From the NCBI GenBank assembly GCA_017451915.1, contig JAFTNJ010000033.1, forward strand, positions 1 to 56,387: a stretch of 56,387 nt of DNA, in the 5' to 3' direction. Below the pieces are notes generated by a model that saw only the letters and a program-made list of their open reading frames with translations, was not told the origin of the DNA and ran no database searches. Both the position numbers and the translations under genes were made by a program. Below are positions 25,465 to 33,479 of the stretch, one piece after another. The DNA comes from Clostridia bacterium. Lineage in GTDB: Bacteria > Bacillota > Clostridia > Oscillospirales > CAG-272. The stretch's first letter is position 1, and each line of letters begins with the position of its first letter.

Positions 25465-26463
25465 TTATACTTCGGCAGGTGTTCCTTCTTCGCCCTCGGC
25501 ATCTTCCTTGTCGGGGTAATCATTTTGACTCCGATAAGGTGCGATCATGTAACGGTCGATCACGGGATAGGCGGCAAAGGCGCTGGTAAAGGATGTGAAA
25601 GAGAAGTAGTAGAGGAAGGGAAGGATCAAGCCAACGGGAATGTTCATAGGCATGAGGGTGGCAAACAGTACCACCTCAATGGCCGTGAGGAGAAGAATTC
25701 CCAGCAGTCCCATCAGATTTCTTTTCACTCCCAAAGTGGTGAAGATCAGGGCGTTTTTCAAAATCTTGCGGATCGAAAGATCAAAGGTCACCAACATCAG
25801 ATAGATATAGAACCGCATGAAGAAATACAGAATTGCCAGAGCGCAGATTGCCCAGAAGCAGACGTCCATCCAGAAGCTGCCGATCATTTGGTAGAAGTAC
25901 ACGCCATCAAAAACAAGCAGGGCAATAACGATCACGTCCACCATGCCCATCAGGAGTCCTTGCTTCAGGTTGCGTCGAACTGCGTAAAAATAGTCGGAGA
26001 TCAAAAAGACCGGCTCGCCACGCACCATGCTTCGCAAAATGTAGGTTACCCCCACGTTTTGCCAACCAAAGGTGAGCAGGAGGATCAAGGCGCAAACGCC
26101 CATCCCAATGTAGGTACCGGTGCTGTACACGGGAACGTACAGCTGAGCCCCAAACAGATCCAGGAGCATGGCGGATTGCTGGGTGGTTTCAATAAAATTA
26201 GCTCCGTAGAGCTGTGGAAAGATCAAGCTGTTTTGGGTAGGGATCCGATCATAGCCCGTGTAGAGATAAAAGATCACAAACAGGGGCAAGATCATGGGGA
26301 TCATCATAATATTCAGGGAAATCAGCTTCCAAAAGCGACGCCCCAACAGTTTAAAATAGCGTTTGAGGGTGGGACGGGTGTCCTCGCCATCGGCGTCGGG
26401 ACGATTGCCCGCGTTCCAATCCATAACACGCAGTAATCGAAATGTTTTTTTCTTCGGTTTCAC
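25465..26463 (-). CDS. DUF624/YesL-like integral membrane protein
   Basis: The 332-residue protein has about six membrane segments (near 48-70, 110-135, 180-200, 205-225, 245-270 and 275-300). The ILRSMVRGEPVFLISDYFYAVRRNLKQG block matches the DUF624 signature found in Firmicutes YesL proteins, often linked to sugar transport regulation. The GTG at 26463 is taken as start because it follows AAGGATG and fits the promoter; an ATG at 26424 is an alternative. The N- and C-terminal tails are highly charged and cytosolic. Function unknown. Confidence 0.75.
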   Translation of the reverse strand: MKPKKKTFRLLRVMDWNAGNRPDADGEDTRPTLKRYFKLLGRRFWKLISLNIMMIPMILPLFVIFYLYTGYDRIPTQNSLIFPQLYGANFIETTQQSAMLLDLFGAQLYVPVYSTGTYIGMGVCALILLLTFGWQNVGVTYILRSMVRGEPVFLISDYFYAVRRNLKQGLLMGMVDVIVIALLVFDGVYFYQMIGSFWMDVCFWAICALAILYFFMRFYIYLMLVTFDLSIRKILKNALIFTTLGVKRNLMGLLGILLLTAIEVVLFATLMPMNIPVGLILPFLYYFSFTSFTSAFAAYPVIDRYMIAPYRSQNDYPDKEDAEGEEGTPAEV

Positions 26464-26497
26464 TCTTTCGTCATCCTTCGTCAAATTTGATATTCTT

Positions 26498-26526
26498 ATT
26501 TTAGCATAGTTTGCTTCCAATGTCAA
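26498..26526 (-). promoter_or_regulatory. Promoter of the DUF624-like gene
   Basis: On the minus strand TTGACA (26521-26526), a 17-bp spacer and TAAAAT (26498-26503) lie 34 bases before the GTG. Confidence 0.8.
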
Positions 26527-26590
26527 GGAAAACAAAAAATTTACATATTTAACGCGGAAGCAAAAAAATCCTGAAAATTAAAAAAGCATC

Positions 26591-26619
26591 TTGAAATGGC
26601 CTTTTCATTATGGTATAAT
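26591..26619 (+). promoter_or_regulatory. Promoter of the 26655 membrane protein gene
   Basis: TTGAAA (26591-26596), a 17-bp spacer and TATAAT (26614-26619) lie 35 bases before the start codon. Confidence 0.8.
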
Positions 26620-26654
26620 ATGGGTAGGATTTATCAAAGAAAGGATGTTGCTTT

Positions 26655-27314
26655 ATGAACTTGAAAAAAAGAGCTTCGCTGATCATGGCCGTGGTTGCCG
26701 TGGTTAGCTTGATCGGAGCCATTTTACTGCTTGCGATTGCGCTCCCCAGAGCCAACGCAACCTATAAACGCGTTTTGGAGGTCGTGATCTCGGTATTGCT
26801 GATCCTGCTTTCTGCACTGTTTGCTTATTATTTGTGGCTGACGCGGGATGCCGAGCCCAACTTCTTCCTGTTTGACCGTGCAAAAAAACGCAACGTCCCT
26901 CTGGAGGAATTGACCTTTTCCACGGTTAACGAGCGTATGAATATCTATCTGACCATGGTAAGCGATACCTTTGAGGGGCTTTGGGAGGACAACGCCCTGG
27001 AGCGAGAGATCAAGCAGGGGCCGCGTCGCGTCTACCGTCCTCTGTTGGCCTATAAGATGCTATATGACCTGGCGGATAAAAACGCCGATGCCTACTGGGC
27101 GTTGCTACTTAACGCCAAGCCCGAGCTGGTAGACTCCCTCTGCAGTGCCCTGGAGCAGGGCGGCGAGCAGGAAATGGTCAAGGCATTCCGCTTTATCATG
27201 AATAACTACCGTCAGTCTCCCGCAAAGATCAAGGATTTCGTCAGCGGAAACCTCCGCTACATTCGCGGCAGAATGTTGAGCTATATCAAACGGAACATCG
27301 AATATTTCTATTAA
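26655..27314 (+). CDS. Two-pass membrane protein, unknown function
   Basis: The 219-residue protein has two membrane segments (about 8-30 and 39-63) and a helical cytosolic domain of about 150 residues with a basic end (RGRMLSYIKRNIEYFY). I recognise no family. AAAGGATG precedes the ATG. It is divergent from the DUF624-like gene, each with its own promoter in 190 bases. It could be a small scaffold or signalling protein, but nothing in it shows activity. Confidence 0.75.
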   Translation: MNLKKRASLIMAVVAVVSLIGAILLLAIALPRANATYKRVLEVVISVLLILLSALFAYYLWLTRDAEPNFFLFDRAKKRNVPLEELTFSTVNERMNIYLTMVSDTFEGLWEDNALEREIKQGPRRVYRPLLAYKMLYDLADKNADAYWALLLNAKPELVDSLCSALEQGGEQEMVKAFRFIMNNYRQSPAKIKDFVSGNLRYIRGRMLSYIKRNIEYFY

Positions 27315-27319
27315 TAAAC

Positions 27320-27361
27320 AACCGTCGCAAGCGTGCGTTCCACGCTTGCGACGGTTATTTT
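27320..27361. terminator. Terminator between 26655 gene and GH4 gene
   Basis: A perfect 16-bp stem AACCGTCGCAAGCGTG / CACGCTTGCGACGGTT is followed by ATTTT. It lies between converging genes. Confidence 0.8.
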
Positions 27362-27375
27362 AAGTTGTAATCGAT

Positions 27376-28695
27376 TTAGAAAACGGGATAGCCGGCGTTG
27401 GTATGGGCTTCGATCAGCTCATTGCAAAGAGACACGATCTCGTCGGTGGAAAGCTGGGCACCGGTGTGAGGATCCATCATGGCAGCCTGGTAGAGCGCTT
27501 CCTTACTTCCGGTGTGGGCGGCTTCGATGGTAAGAAGCTGGGGATAGATATTGGAGGAGTTCATCGCGGCCAACTGCAGGGGCAGTTCTCCCACGTAGGT
27601 AGGAGTAACACCGTTGGCATCTACCAGACAGGGAACCTCCACGCAAGCCTCGGCGGGCAGGTTGGAGATCAGCCCGTTGTTGAGGACGTTACCTCCGATC
27701 TTGTAGGGGGTATTGGTTACAATGGCTTCCATAATGTAGGAGGCGTATTCTCTGGAGCGCACGTGCTCCACGTTTCCGCCGGCCATCAGCTCTTCCTTCT
27801 GTGCCTGCCAGTTGTTGATCTGCTTGATACAGCGGCGGGGATATTCGTCCAGAGGAATGTTGAATTTCTCAATCAGATCGTCCCGTCCCGCTTTGATGTA
27901 GAAGGGATTGTACTCGGCGTTGTGCTCGCTGCTCTCGGTGCAGTAGTAGCCAAACTTGTCGATGTAATCAAAGCGAACCATGTCCTTGTGTTTTTCGGTT
28001 TCGTTTTTCAGCTTGGCAAGACGGCGGATCTCGGGGTAGAGATCGTTGCCTTGCTTGTCAGTGATCTCAAGGAGCCACGCCATGTGGTTGATTCCCGCGA
28101 TCTTGGAAATGGTGTCCTCAACGGTGTAAGGCATATCCAGCTTTTTGAGCAGGCTGGGAACGCAGACCTGTACGCTGTGGCATAGACCGACGGTTTTAAC
28201 CCCGGTGTAGCGTTGCATATAGCCAGAAAGAATGGCCATGGGATTGGTATAGTTGAGGAACCAAGCGTTGGGGCATACCTCTTCCATGTCGCGGGCAAAG
28301 TCCTTGAGGACATGGATGGTGCGCATACCGCGCATAATGCCGCCAATGCCGAGGGTATCGGCAATGGTCTGTCGCAGACCGTATTTCTTGGGGATTTCAA
28401 AGTCGATGATGGTGCAGGGATCGTAAAGACCGACCTGAATGGCATCGACCACGAAGTTCGCATTTCTCAACGCATCCTTGCGATTCTCCACGCCAAGGTA
28501 TTTGGTAACCTTTGCCCGGCCTTGGTTGATGGATTGGTTCATGGCGCAGATTAAAAGGTAGGATTCCTCCAGGCGGTCGGCGTCAATGTCGTAAAGGGCG
28601 ATCTCCACGTCGTGAAAAGGATCACATAGCATGGTGTCACCCAGTACATTTTTCGAAAAAACGGTGCTTCCTGCACCCATAAAGGTAATTTTCAT
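27376..28695 (-). CDS. Glycoside hydrolase family 4, alpha-galactosidase-like
   Basis: The 439-residue enzyme has the GH4 NAD-binding start KITFMGAGSTVFSKNV, the metal motif GLCHSVQ (C-H-S-V, typical of the alpha-galactosidase/galacturonidase subgroup), the FLNYTNPMA block and INHMAW. GH4 enzymes use NAD and manganese to cleave by oxidation and elimination. No signal peptide, so the substrate is an imported sugar. AAAGGAG precedes the ATG. The divergent AraC gene is probably its regulator. No transporter lies beside it. MelA is the nearest named member, but substrate is not certain. Confidence 0.88.
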   Translation of the reverse strand: MKITFMGAGSTVFSKNVLGDTMLCDPFHDVEIALYDIDADRLEESYLLICAMNQSINQGRAKVTKYLGVENRKDALRNANFVVDAIQVGLYDPCTIIDFEIPKKYGLRQTIADTLGIGGIMRGMRTIHVLKDFARDMEEVCPNAWFLNYTNPMAILSGYMQRYTGVKTVGLCHSVQVCVPSLLKKLDMPYTVEDTISKIAGINHMAWLLEITDKQGNDLYPEIRRLAKLKNETEKHKDMVRFDYIDKFGYYCTESSEHNAEYNPFYIKAGRDDLIEKFNIPLDEYPRRCIKQINNWQAQKEELMAGGNVEHVRSREYASYIMEAIVTNTPYKIGGNVLNNGLISNLPAEACVEVPCLVDANGVTPTYVGELPLQLAAMNSSNIYPQLLTIEAAHTGSKEALYQAAMMDPHTGAQLSTDEIVSLCNELIEAHTNAGYPVF

Positions 28696-28769
28696 TGCGT
28701 TTCTCCTTTCGCGCAGGAAATCCTGCGTTGATTTGGTTTTATTATATCACTCTTTTTTTCAAAAAACCA

Positions 28770-28799
28770 TTGCATTAGGTAACGGCGATATGGTATAAT
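28770..28799 (+). promoter_or_regulatory. Promoter of the araC-type gene
   Basis: TTGCAT (28770-28775), an 18-bp spacer and TATAAT (28794-28799) precede the regulator. A divergent TATAAT (28741-28746, minus strand) with no good -35 probably serves the GH4 gene, so the AraC protein could act here as activator. Confidence 0.7.
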
Positions 28800-28821
28800 G
28801 TAACTTAACAGAGGAGGTGCG

Positions 28822-29592
28822 ATGATGCGTAACGACGTTTTGATCAATCACGGATTTCGGGATCTCAACCCCTTGTTTGTAGGAAGTGAACGGTGCCGCC
28901 CGGGAAAATCCTTTGGTCCCGCGGTTCGAAAATATACCTTGATCCATTGCGTTCTTGAGGGCCGGGGAAGGATCCGTAAGGCCGAGGGGATCTACGAGGT
29001 GCAGGCCGGCCAGGCTTTTTTGATCCTGCCGGGGGAGGTGACCACTTATGAGGCCGACGGGGAAGATCCCTGGGTCTACCAATGGGTGGGCTTTGACGGT
29101 GCGTTGGCCGAATCCTTTCAAACGCTGCCTACCGTTGTGTCACTCCCGTCCACCTTTACCCAGGAAATGCTCAATACCGAGGGGAGCGAGTTGCGAGAGT
29201 TTCGGATCGCTGCTTTGTTGTTTCAAATTTACGCCACGCTTTTCGGCAACGCCGAGATCAAGCACGACTACGTCCGCCGTGTCAGAGATCATATTCAGGC
29301 GTTGTATATGCAAGACCTTCGCGTGGAGGAGATCGCGCGGAGCCTGAACCTCAACCGTAGGTATCTTTCCCGCTTTTTCAAGGAAAAGACCGGGCAGACC
29401 ATTCAGGAATATTTAATTACGGTGCGCATGGAGGAGGCAAAGAGGCTTTTGTTGCAGGGGAAAAACGTCTCTGAGACCGCTACGCTGTGCGGGTATCAGG
29501 ATCCTTTGAACTTTTCCAAAATGTTTAAGCGACGTTTTTCGGTCAGCCCCATTGCTTGGCTGGCGCGGCAAAAAGGCGAATCCCCGTTGTAG
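28822..29592 (+). CDS. AraC-family transcriptional regulator
   Basis: The 256-residue regulator has an N-terminal cupin sugar-sensing domain (about 30-110, HCVLEGRGRI and FLILPGEVTTYEAD) and a C-terminal double helix-turn-helix (about 155-250, LRVEEIARSLNLNRRYLSRFFKEKTG and VSETATLCGYQDPLNFSKMFKRRF). Arrangement opposite the GH4 gene, with 126 bases between, points to control of galactoside use. GAGGAGGTG precedes the ATG. Confidence 0.92.
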   Translation: MMRNDVLINHGFRDLNPLFVGSERCRPGKSFGPAVRKYTLIHCVLEGRGRIRKAEGIYEVQAGQAFLILPGEVTTYEADGEDPWVYQWVGFDGALAESFQTLPTVVSLPSTFTQEMLNTEGSELREFRIAALLFQIYATLFGNAEIKHDYVRRVRDHIQALYMQDLRVEEIARSLNLNRRYLSRFFKEKTGQTIQEYLITVRMEEAKRLLLQGKNVSETATLCGYQDPLNFSKMFKRRFSVSPIAWLARQKGESPL

Positions 29593-29627
29593 AAAATGAC
29601 AAAAATTCGAAAAAAGAAAAAAAGTTG

Positions 29628-29656
29628 TTGCATTTGAAAATAAAATATGGTATGAT
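29628..29656 (+). promoter_or_regulatory. Promoter of the DivIVA-like gene
   Basis: TTGCAT (29628-29633), a 17-bp spacer and TATGAT (29651-29656) precede the gene by 65 bases. Confidence 0.75.
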
Positions 29657-29720
29657 ATAAATGTATTATTATACGAATTTTTACGCCGTAAGAATTCGTG
29701 ATATCGAAGGAGGTACGATC

Positions 29721-30401
29721 ATGGCAGAATTTTCTGTTCAGTTCACCAATAAGTTAAATGGCTACGATAAGGCCGAGGTTGACCAGTTTGTATTGGATGC
29801 CGAGGCCAAGCTTCAGGAAAAGGCGGTTGCCATCGCCGCTCTGGAGGAGCAGGTGGCAGAGCTGGAGGCGCGTTTGGAGCGTGTCACCGGTGCCGATGCT
29901 TCGGTGGAGGAAAAGGTTGCTCAATACGATAAATTGATGCGGAAAATGGATGGTGACTATAAGAATCTTCTGGCTCCTGCTATTGCCAAGGCGAAGGCCA
30001 TTGAGGAAAAGGCCGAGAAGGAGTATCAGGTTCGCATTGACCAGGCACGCTACGCTGCAGACGGTATTTATAAGGAAGCCACCGACCGGATCACCCACGT
30101 GGTAGATTCCAATATGGTTCGTGTGTACGGCTTGATTGGAGAGTATATGCACTCCAAAACCCTGTTGGGCCGTGTGGAGTCGCTGATCGGCGGTTGCAAG
30201 ACCGCATCCAAAAAGGTGGCCACGACCGCTTCGAATGCTGCCAAGGCATCGAGTGACGTTTGCCGCAAGGTTTGCAAGACCGCCAAGGAAAAATACAAGG
30301 ATGTAGTGACCAACGTGCAGCTGCGTCTTTCCAGACCATCGGCTGTGGATGCGGATTTCTATGAGATCAGTGTCGAGCCCGAAGTTGAGGAAACTCTTTG
30401 A
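29721..30401 (+). CDS. DivIVA-like coiled-coil protein
   Basis: The 226-residue protein starts with FTNKLNGYDKAEVDQFV, the conserved N-terminal DivIVA motif that senses curved membrane and carries the lysine-aspartate turn. A coiled coil follows (about 30-75), then a helical part rich in Ala and Lys and an acidic tail. DivIVA family members mark poles and septa and recruit division or sporulation factors. It differs from classical DivIVA in its shorter coil and basic middle region with cysteine pairs (VCRKVCK). The ATG at 29721 follows AAGGAGG by 7 bases. The XRE regulator gene begins 19 bases after its stop. Confidence 0.82.
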   Translation: MAEFSVQFTNKLNGYDKAEVDQFVLDAEAKLQEKAVAIAALEEQVAELEARLERVTGADASVEEKVAQYDKLMRKMDGDYKNLLAPAIAKAKAIEEKAEKEYQVRIDQARYAADGIYKEATDRITHVVDSNMVRVYGLIGEYMHSKTLLGRVESLIGGCKTASKKVATTASNAAKASSDVCRKVCKTAKEKYKDVVTNVQLRLSRPSAVDADFYEISVEPEVEETL

Positions 30402-30420
30402 TCCGGAGCACCTCTGACCA

Positions 30421-31305
30421 ATGAACATAGGTGAAAAGATCCGCGATCTTCGGATCGCCAAGCTGATGACTCAGTCCGAGCTGGCGGGGAATCGCATCAC
30501 CCGAAATATGTTGAGCTGCATCGAAAACGGCACCGCGCATCCATCTCTTTCCACCATTTTGTATATTGCCGAGCGCTTGAACGTTCCCGCAGGCTTTTTG
30601 TTGGCCGAGGAGGGGGACGAGATCGTTTACCGCAAGATGAACAGCCTTGCCAATATCAAGCGCGCGTATGCCGCCGGTGATATGTGGGGATGCCGTAGCC
30701 TTTGCTTTTCCGGATGCCCCGATCCCGATGACGAAATCTGTCTGCTTCTGGCCGACTGCGATACGGGGATCGCCATTCAGGAATTTTGGAAGGGTAGATT
30801 GCGTTCCTCCTGCCGTTTCTTTGACGAGGCCTTGAGCTATGCGGAAAAGACCCTGTATCCCACCGAGCACATTCAGGCGCAGGCAAGGGTATTCTTTCGG
30901 TTTATGCAACGAATTTCCGCCACACTGTATTCCGATGTTTTGGATGAGGAAAAGCCGCTGTCCTTGCAATATACCTCGCCCTTCGCCGCATACGCGGAGG
31001 CCATGGAGGCGTTGGACAACGGGGCGCTGGCCTCGGCACAGGCCTATCTGGACACCCACGGGGAAACGGATTTCTTTACAAAGCACATTCGTATTCGGTT
31101 GCTGATGGCAGAAGCGCAGTACGAGGTTGCAGGGAAAATGCTGTTGGAGCTGTTGAACTCCGAGGATCCCCTCAATGAAATCGGCTTGTACGCGGTGCTT
31201 TGTGAGTTGGAGATCTGCTGTCGGGAGACCGACGACTTTAAAGGGGCTTATACCTACGCAAACGATCGGGTTCAGCTCCTGGAGCAGTTGCTCAAAGAAG
31301 TATAA
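30421..31305 (+). CDS. XRE-family regulator with TPR-like C-terminal domain
   Basis: The 294-residue protein has an N-terminal Cro/CI-type helix-turn-helix (about 1-62, IGEKIRDLRIAKLMTQSELAG, RNMLSCIENGTAHPSLSTILYIAERLNVP) and a long helical domain with repeated tetratricopeptide-like pairs. Such RRNPP-like layouts often bind peptides, but no matching small peptide gene was found here. It is read with the DivIVA-like gene from the same promoter. The ribosome site is weak (CCGGAGCAC). A 19-bp tandem duplication spans its stop codon. Confidence 0.85.
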   Translation: MNIGEKIRDLRIAKLMTQSELAGNRITRNMLSCIENGTAHPSLSTILYIAERLNVPAGFLLAEEGDEIVYRKMNSLANIKRAYAAGDMWGCRSLCFSGCPDPDDEICLLLADCDTGIAIQEFWKGRLRSSCRFFDEALSYAEKTLYPTEHIQAQARVFFRFMQRISATLYSDVLDEEKPLSLQYTSPFAAYAEAMEALDNGALASAQAYLDTHGETDFFTKHIRIRLLMAEAQYEVAGKMLLELLNSEDPLNEIGLYAVLCELEICCRETDDFKGAYTYANDRVQLLEQLLKEV

Positions 31306-31334
31306 CTATAATGAAGAAGTATAACTATAATGAA
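31297..31334 (+). repeat. 19-bp tandem duplication across the stop codon
   Basis: GAAGTATAACTATAATGAA is repeated exactly twice, back to back. The first copy contains the TAA stop of the XRE gene, so the second copy lies in the 3' untranslated region and does not change the protein. It is likely a recent slippage event. Confidence 0.9.
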
Positions 31335-31337
31335 TAT

Positions 31338-31374
31338 AAAAAAGGCTTCTCTCGGTGAGAAGCCTTTTCTTTTG
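31338..31374. terminator. Terminator between XRE gene and yfcE
   Basis: A 12-bp stem AAAAGGCTTCTC / GAGAAGCCTTTT with a 5-base loop is followed by CTTTTGG and serves converging genes. Confidence 0.8.
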
Positions 31375-31375
31375 G

Positions 31376-31933
31376 TCAGTTCACGGATTTTTCTGCGTTA
31401 TATTTCAAATAGGGCGTCCCCTCAAGGGTCTTCCAGATAAAGGTGGTGTCCTCCAGGATCAGGTATCCGTGGGGCGTGTTCTCCTTGGGAATCGAAACCG
31501 AGCCGGGATTGAGATAGGTAAAGCTGTTGTGCTCGTGACAGCAGGACACGTGGGTATGGCCGCAGAGCAGGATCGATCCCTTGGCAAAGGGCGGGGGATT
31601 GTCCTCGCCAAAATGATGACCGTGGGTAGCAAAGATGTTCAGCCCGTTCACGTTCAGCCAGGCGTAGTCGGCAAGCACCGGGAATTTGAGTACCATTTGG
31701 TCTACCTCTGCCTCACAGTTTCCGCGAACGCAAAGGAGTTGGTCAGCAATGGCGTTCAAGGCTTCGATCACTTCCTTGGGCGCATACCCCTGGGGAAGAT
31801 CGTTTCTGGGGCCGTGATAGAGCAGATCGCCCAGAAGAACCAGGCGCGCAGGGGCTTCCTTGCGATAGCACTCCAAAAGCTGATTGCAATAAAAGGTGGA
31901 GCCATGAATATCCGAGGCAATCATGAGTTTCAT
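31376..31933 (-). CDS. yfcE: YfcE/MJ0936-family phosphodiesterase
   Basis: The 185-residue metallophosphoesterase has ASDIHGS (6-12), LLGDLLYHGPRNDL, VRGNCEAEV and THGHHFG, GHTHV, and NPGSVSIP near the end, the full YfcE set. Such enzymes hydrolyse phosphodiesters in vitro; their cell role is unclear. It is cytosolic. The start (MKLMIASDIHG) is the standard one. It is divergent from the citrate synthase operon with a 152-base shared control region. Confidence 0.93.
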   Translation of the reverse strand: MKLMIASDIHGSTFYCNQLLECYRKEAPARLVLLGDLLYHGPRNDLPQGYAPKEVIEALNAIADQLLCVRGNCEAEVDQMVLKFPVLADYAWLNVNGLNIFATHGHHFGEDNPPPFAKGSILLCGHTHVSCCHEHNSFTYLNPGSVSIPKENTPHGYLILEDTTFIWKTLEGTPYLKYNAEKSVN

Positions 31934-31968
31934 ATAGGATTCTCTCTTTCGTCTATTTTACACAAATT

Positions 31969-31997
31969 ATTATAGACTTTTTTTCAAATTTTGTCAA
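31969..31997 (-). promoter_or_regulatory. Promoter of yfcE
   Basis: On the minus strand TTGACA (31992-31997), a 17-bp spacer and TATAAT (31969-31974) form a full consensus 36 bases before the ATG. Confidence 0.85.
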
Positions 31998-32026
31998 GTA
32001 CTTGGCCAAAAACTTTGGGAATCGTA

Positions 32027-32055
32027 TTGACTTTTTATCGGTTTTGTAGTATAAT
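32027..32055 (+). promoter_or_regulatory. Promoter of the citrate/2-oxoglutarate operon
   Basis: TTGACT (32027-32032), a 17-bp spacer and TATAAT (32050-32055) lie 31 bases before the start codon. Confidence 0.85.
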
Positions 32056-32065
32056 TGTATACATT
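32054..32065 (+). promoter_or_regulatory. Candidate GntR-type operator over the transcription start
   Basis: ATTGTATACATT is a near palindrome (10 of 12 positions symmetric) with a GTATAC centre. It begins at the last bases of the -10 element and covers the expected start of transcription. FadR-type GntR proteins often bind GT-x-AC palindromes, and the second gene of this operon encodes one, so autorepression is a reasonable inference. Confidence 0.45.
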
Positions 32066-32085
32066 CATACAAAGGAGGAAGTGCT

Positions 32086-33462
32086 ATGTTAGAAATATCT
32101 TCCAAAACAAATTTGTTAGAACAAAAAACATACAAATATTCGTTGCAGGACGTAGACGAGCCCAATCTCTACCGTGACGTCTATCCCTATACCGACGTTC
32201 CGCGCATCGCATTTAACCACCGTCGCGTACCCATCGGTATGCCCGAGGATATTTGGATCACCGACACCACCTTCCGTGACGGTCAGCAATCGGTGGAGCC
32301 TTATACGGTAAAGCAGATTGTGGATCTCTTCAAGCTCATGTCCAAGCTCAGCGGCCCTTACGGCATCATTCGCCAAACCGAATTCTTCGTTTACAGTAAG
32401 AAGGATCGGGAAGCCCTGGAGCAATGCCAGGATCTGGGCCTCAAATTCCCTGAGATTACTACGTGGATCCGTGCCAGTAAAGAGGACTTCAAGCTGGTAC
32501 GGGATCTGGGAATCCGTGAGACGGGAATCCTGGTTTCCTGCAGTGATTACCACATCTTTAAAAAGATGAAGATGACGAGAAAGCAATGCATGGATTACTA
32601 CCTTGCTACGGTAGCCGAGGCCTTTGAGGCTGGCGTTATGCCACGTTGCCACTTGGAGGATATTACCAGAGCCGATTTCTACGGCTTTGTGGTTCCTTTC
32701 GTAAACGAACTGATGAAGATGTCGGAGGACTCCAAGATCCCGGTGCGCATCCGCGCCTGTGATACCATGGGCTACGGTATCCCGTACCCCGAGGTTGCCA
32801 TTCCCCGTAGTGTTCCCGGAATCATTTATGGCTTGCAGCATTATTCCGATGTTCCCAGCGAAATGCTGGAGTGGCACGGTCACAACGATTTCTACAAGGC
32901 CGTAACCAACGCTTCCACCGCATGGCTCTACGGTGCCAGCGGCGTCAACTGCTCGCTCCTGGGCATTGGAGAGCGTACCGGCAACGTGCCCCTGGAGGCC
33001 ATGGTCTTTGAGTACGCATCCTTGCGCGGCTCCTTTGACGGCATGGATCCCACGGTGATCACCGAGATTGCCGAATATTTCGAGCGGGAAATGGACTACA
33101 CCATTCCTCCCATGACGCCCTTTGTTGGCAGAAGCTTTAACGTGACCCGTGCGGGCATTCACGCCGACGGCCTCCTCAAGGACGAGGAGATCTACAACAT
33201 TTTTGATACCAAAAAGATCCTCAATCGCAGCGCGTCCGTGCTTATCGGTAAAGCGTCGGGTCTGGCGGGTATTGCCTACTGGATCAATGAGAATTACCGT
33301 CTGTCGGCCGGGGAAACGGTAGACAAGAAGGATCCCCTTGTGATTGCGCTGAAGGCATGGATTGACAAGGAATATGAGGACGGCAGACAGACCTCGCTTT
33401 CCGTGGGTGAGCTGGAGGAGAAGATCGAAGAGCTTTCCGGCAATCGCTTCCGACGTCTTTGA
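32086..33462 (+). CDS. Re-type citrate synthase (isopropylmalate/homocitrate synthase family)
   Basis: The 458-residue DRE-TIM metallolyase has IWITDTTFRDGQQS (near 63) and HGHNDFYKA plus LLGIGERTGN blocks that bind the divalent metal and acyl acceptor. Family members include isopropylmalate, homocitrate and the Re-citrate synthase found in Clostridium kluyveri. The presence of aconitase and isocitrate dehydrogenase in the same operon argues for citrate rather than leucine or lysine synthesis, and this enzyme lacks the C-terminal leucine regulatory domain of LeuA. The reaction would be acetyl-CoA plus oxaloacetate to citrate. AAAGGAGG precedes the ATG. It could be mis-annotated as LeuA in automated searches. 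Confidence 0.85.
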   Translation: MLEISSKTNLLEQKTYKYSLQDVDEPNLYRDVYPYTDVPRIAFNHRRVPIGMPEDIWITDTTFRDGQQSVEPYTVKQIVDLFKLMSKLSGPYGIIRQTEFFVYSKKDREALEQCQDLGLKFPEITTWIRASKEDFKLVRDLGIRETGILVSCSDYHIFKKMKMTRKQCMDYYLATVAEAFEAGVMPRCHLEDITRADFYGFVVPFVNELMKMSEDSKIPVRIRACDTMGYGIPYPEVAIPRSVPGIIYGLQHYSDVPSEMLEWHGHNDFYKAVTNASTAWLYGASGVNCSLLGIGERTGNVPLEAMVFEYASLRGSFDGMDPTVITEIAEYFEREMDYTIPPMTPFVGRSFNVTRAGIHADGLLKDEEIYNIFDTKKILNRSASVLIGKASGLAGIAYWINENYRLSAGETVDKKDPLVIALKAWIDKEYEDGRQTSLSVGELEEKIEELSGNRFRRL

Positions 33463-33479
33463 AAGAAAGGAGAACCGTT

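Noticed and set aside
25525..26436. A 303-residue plus-strand frame rich in His, Gln and Asn opposite the DUF624-like gene
   Set aside because: The composition is typical of an antisense of membrane segments; the minus strand has the promoter and the DUF624-like motif.
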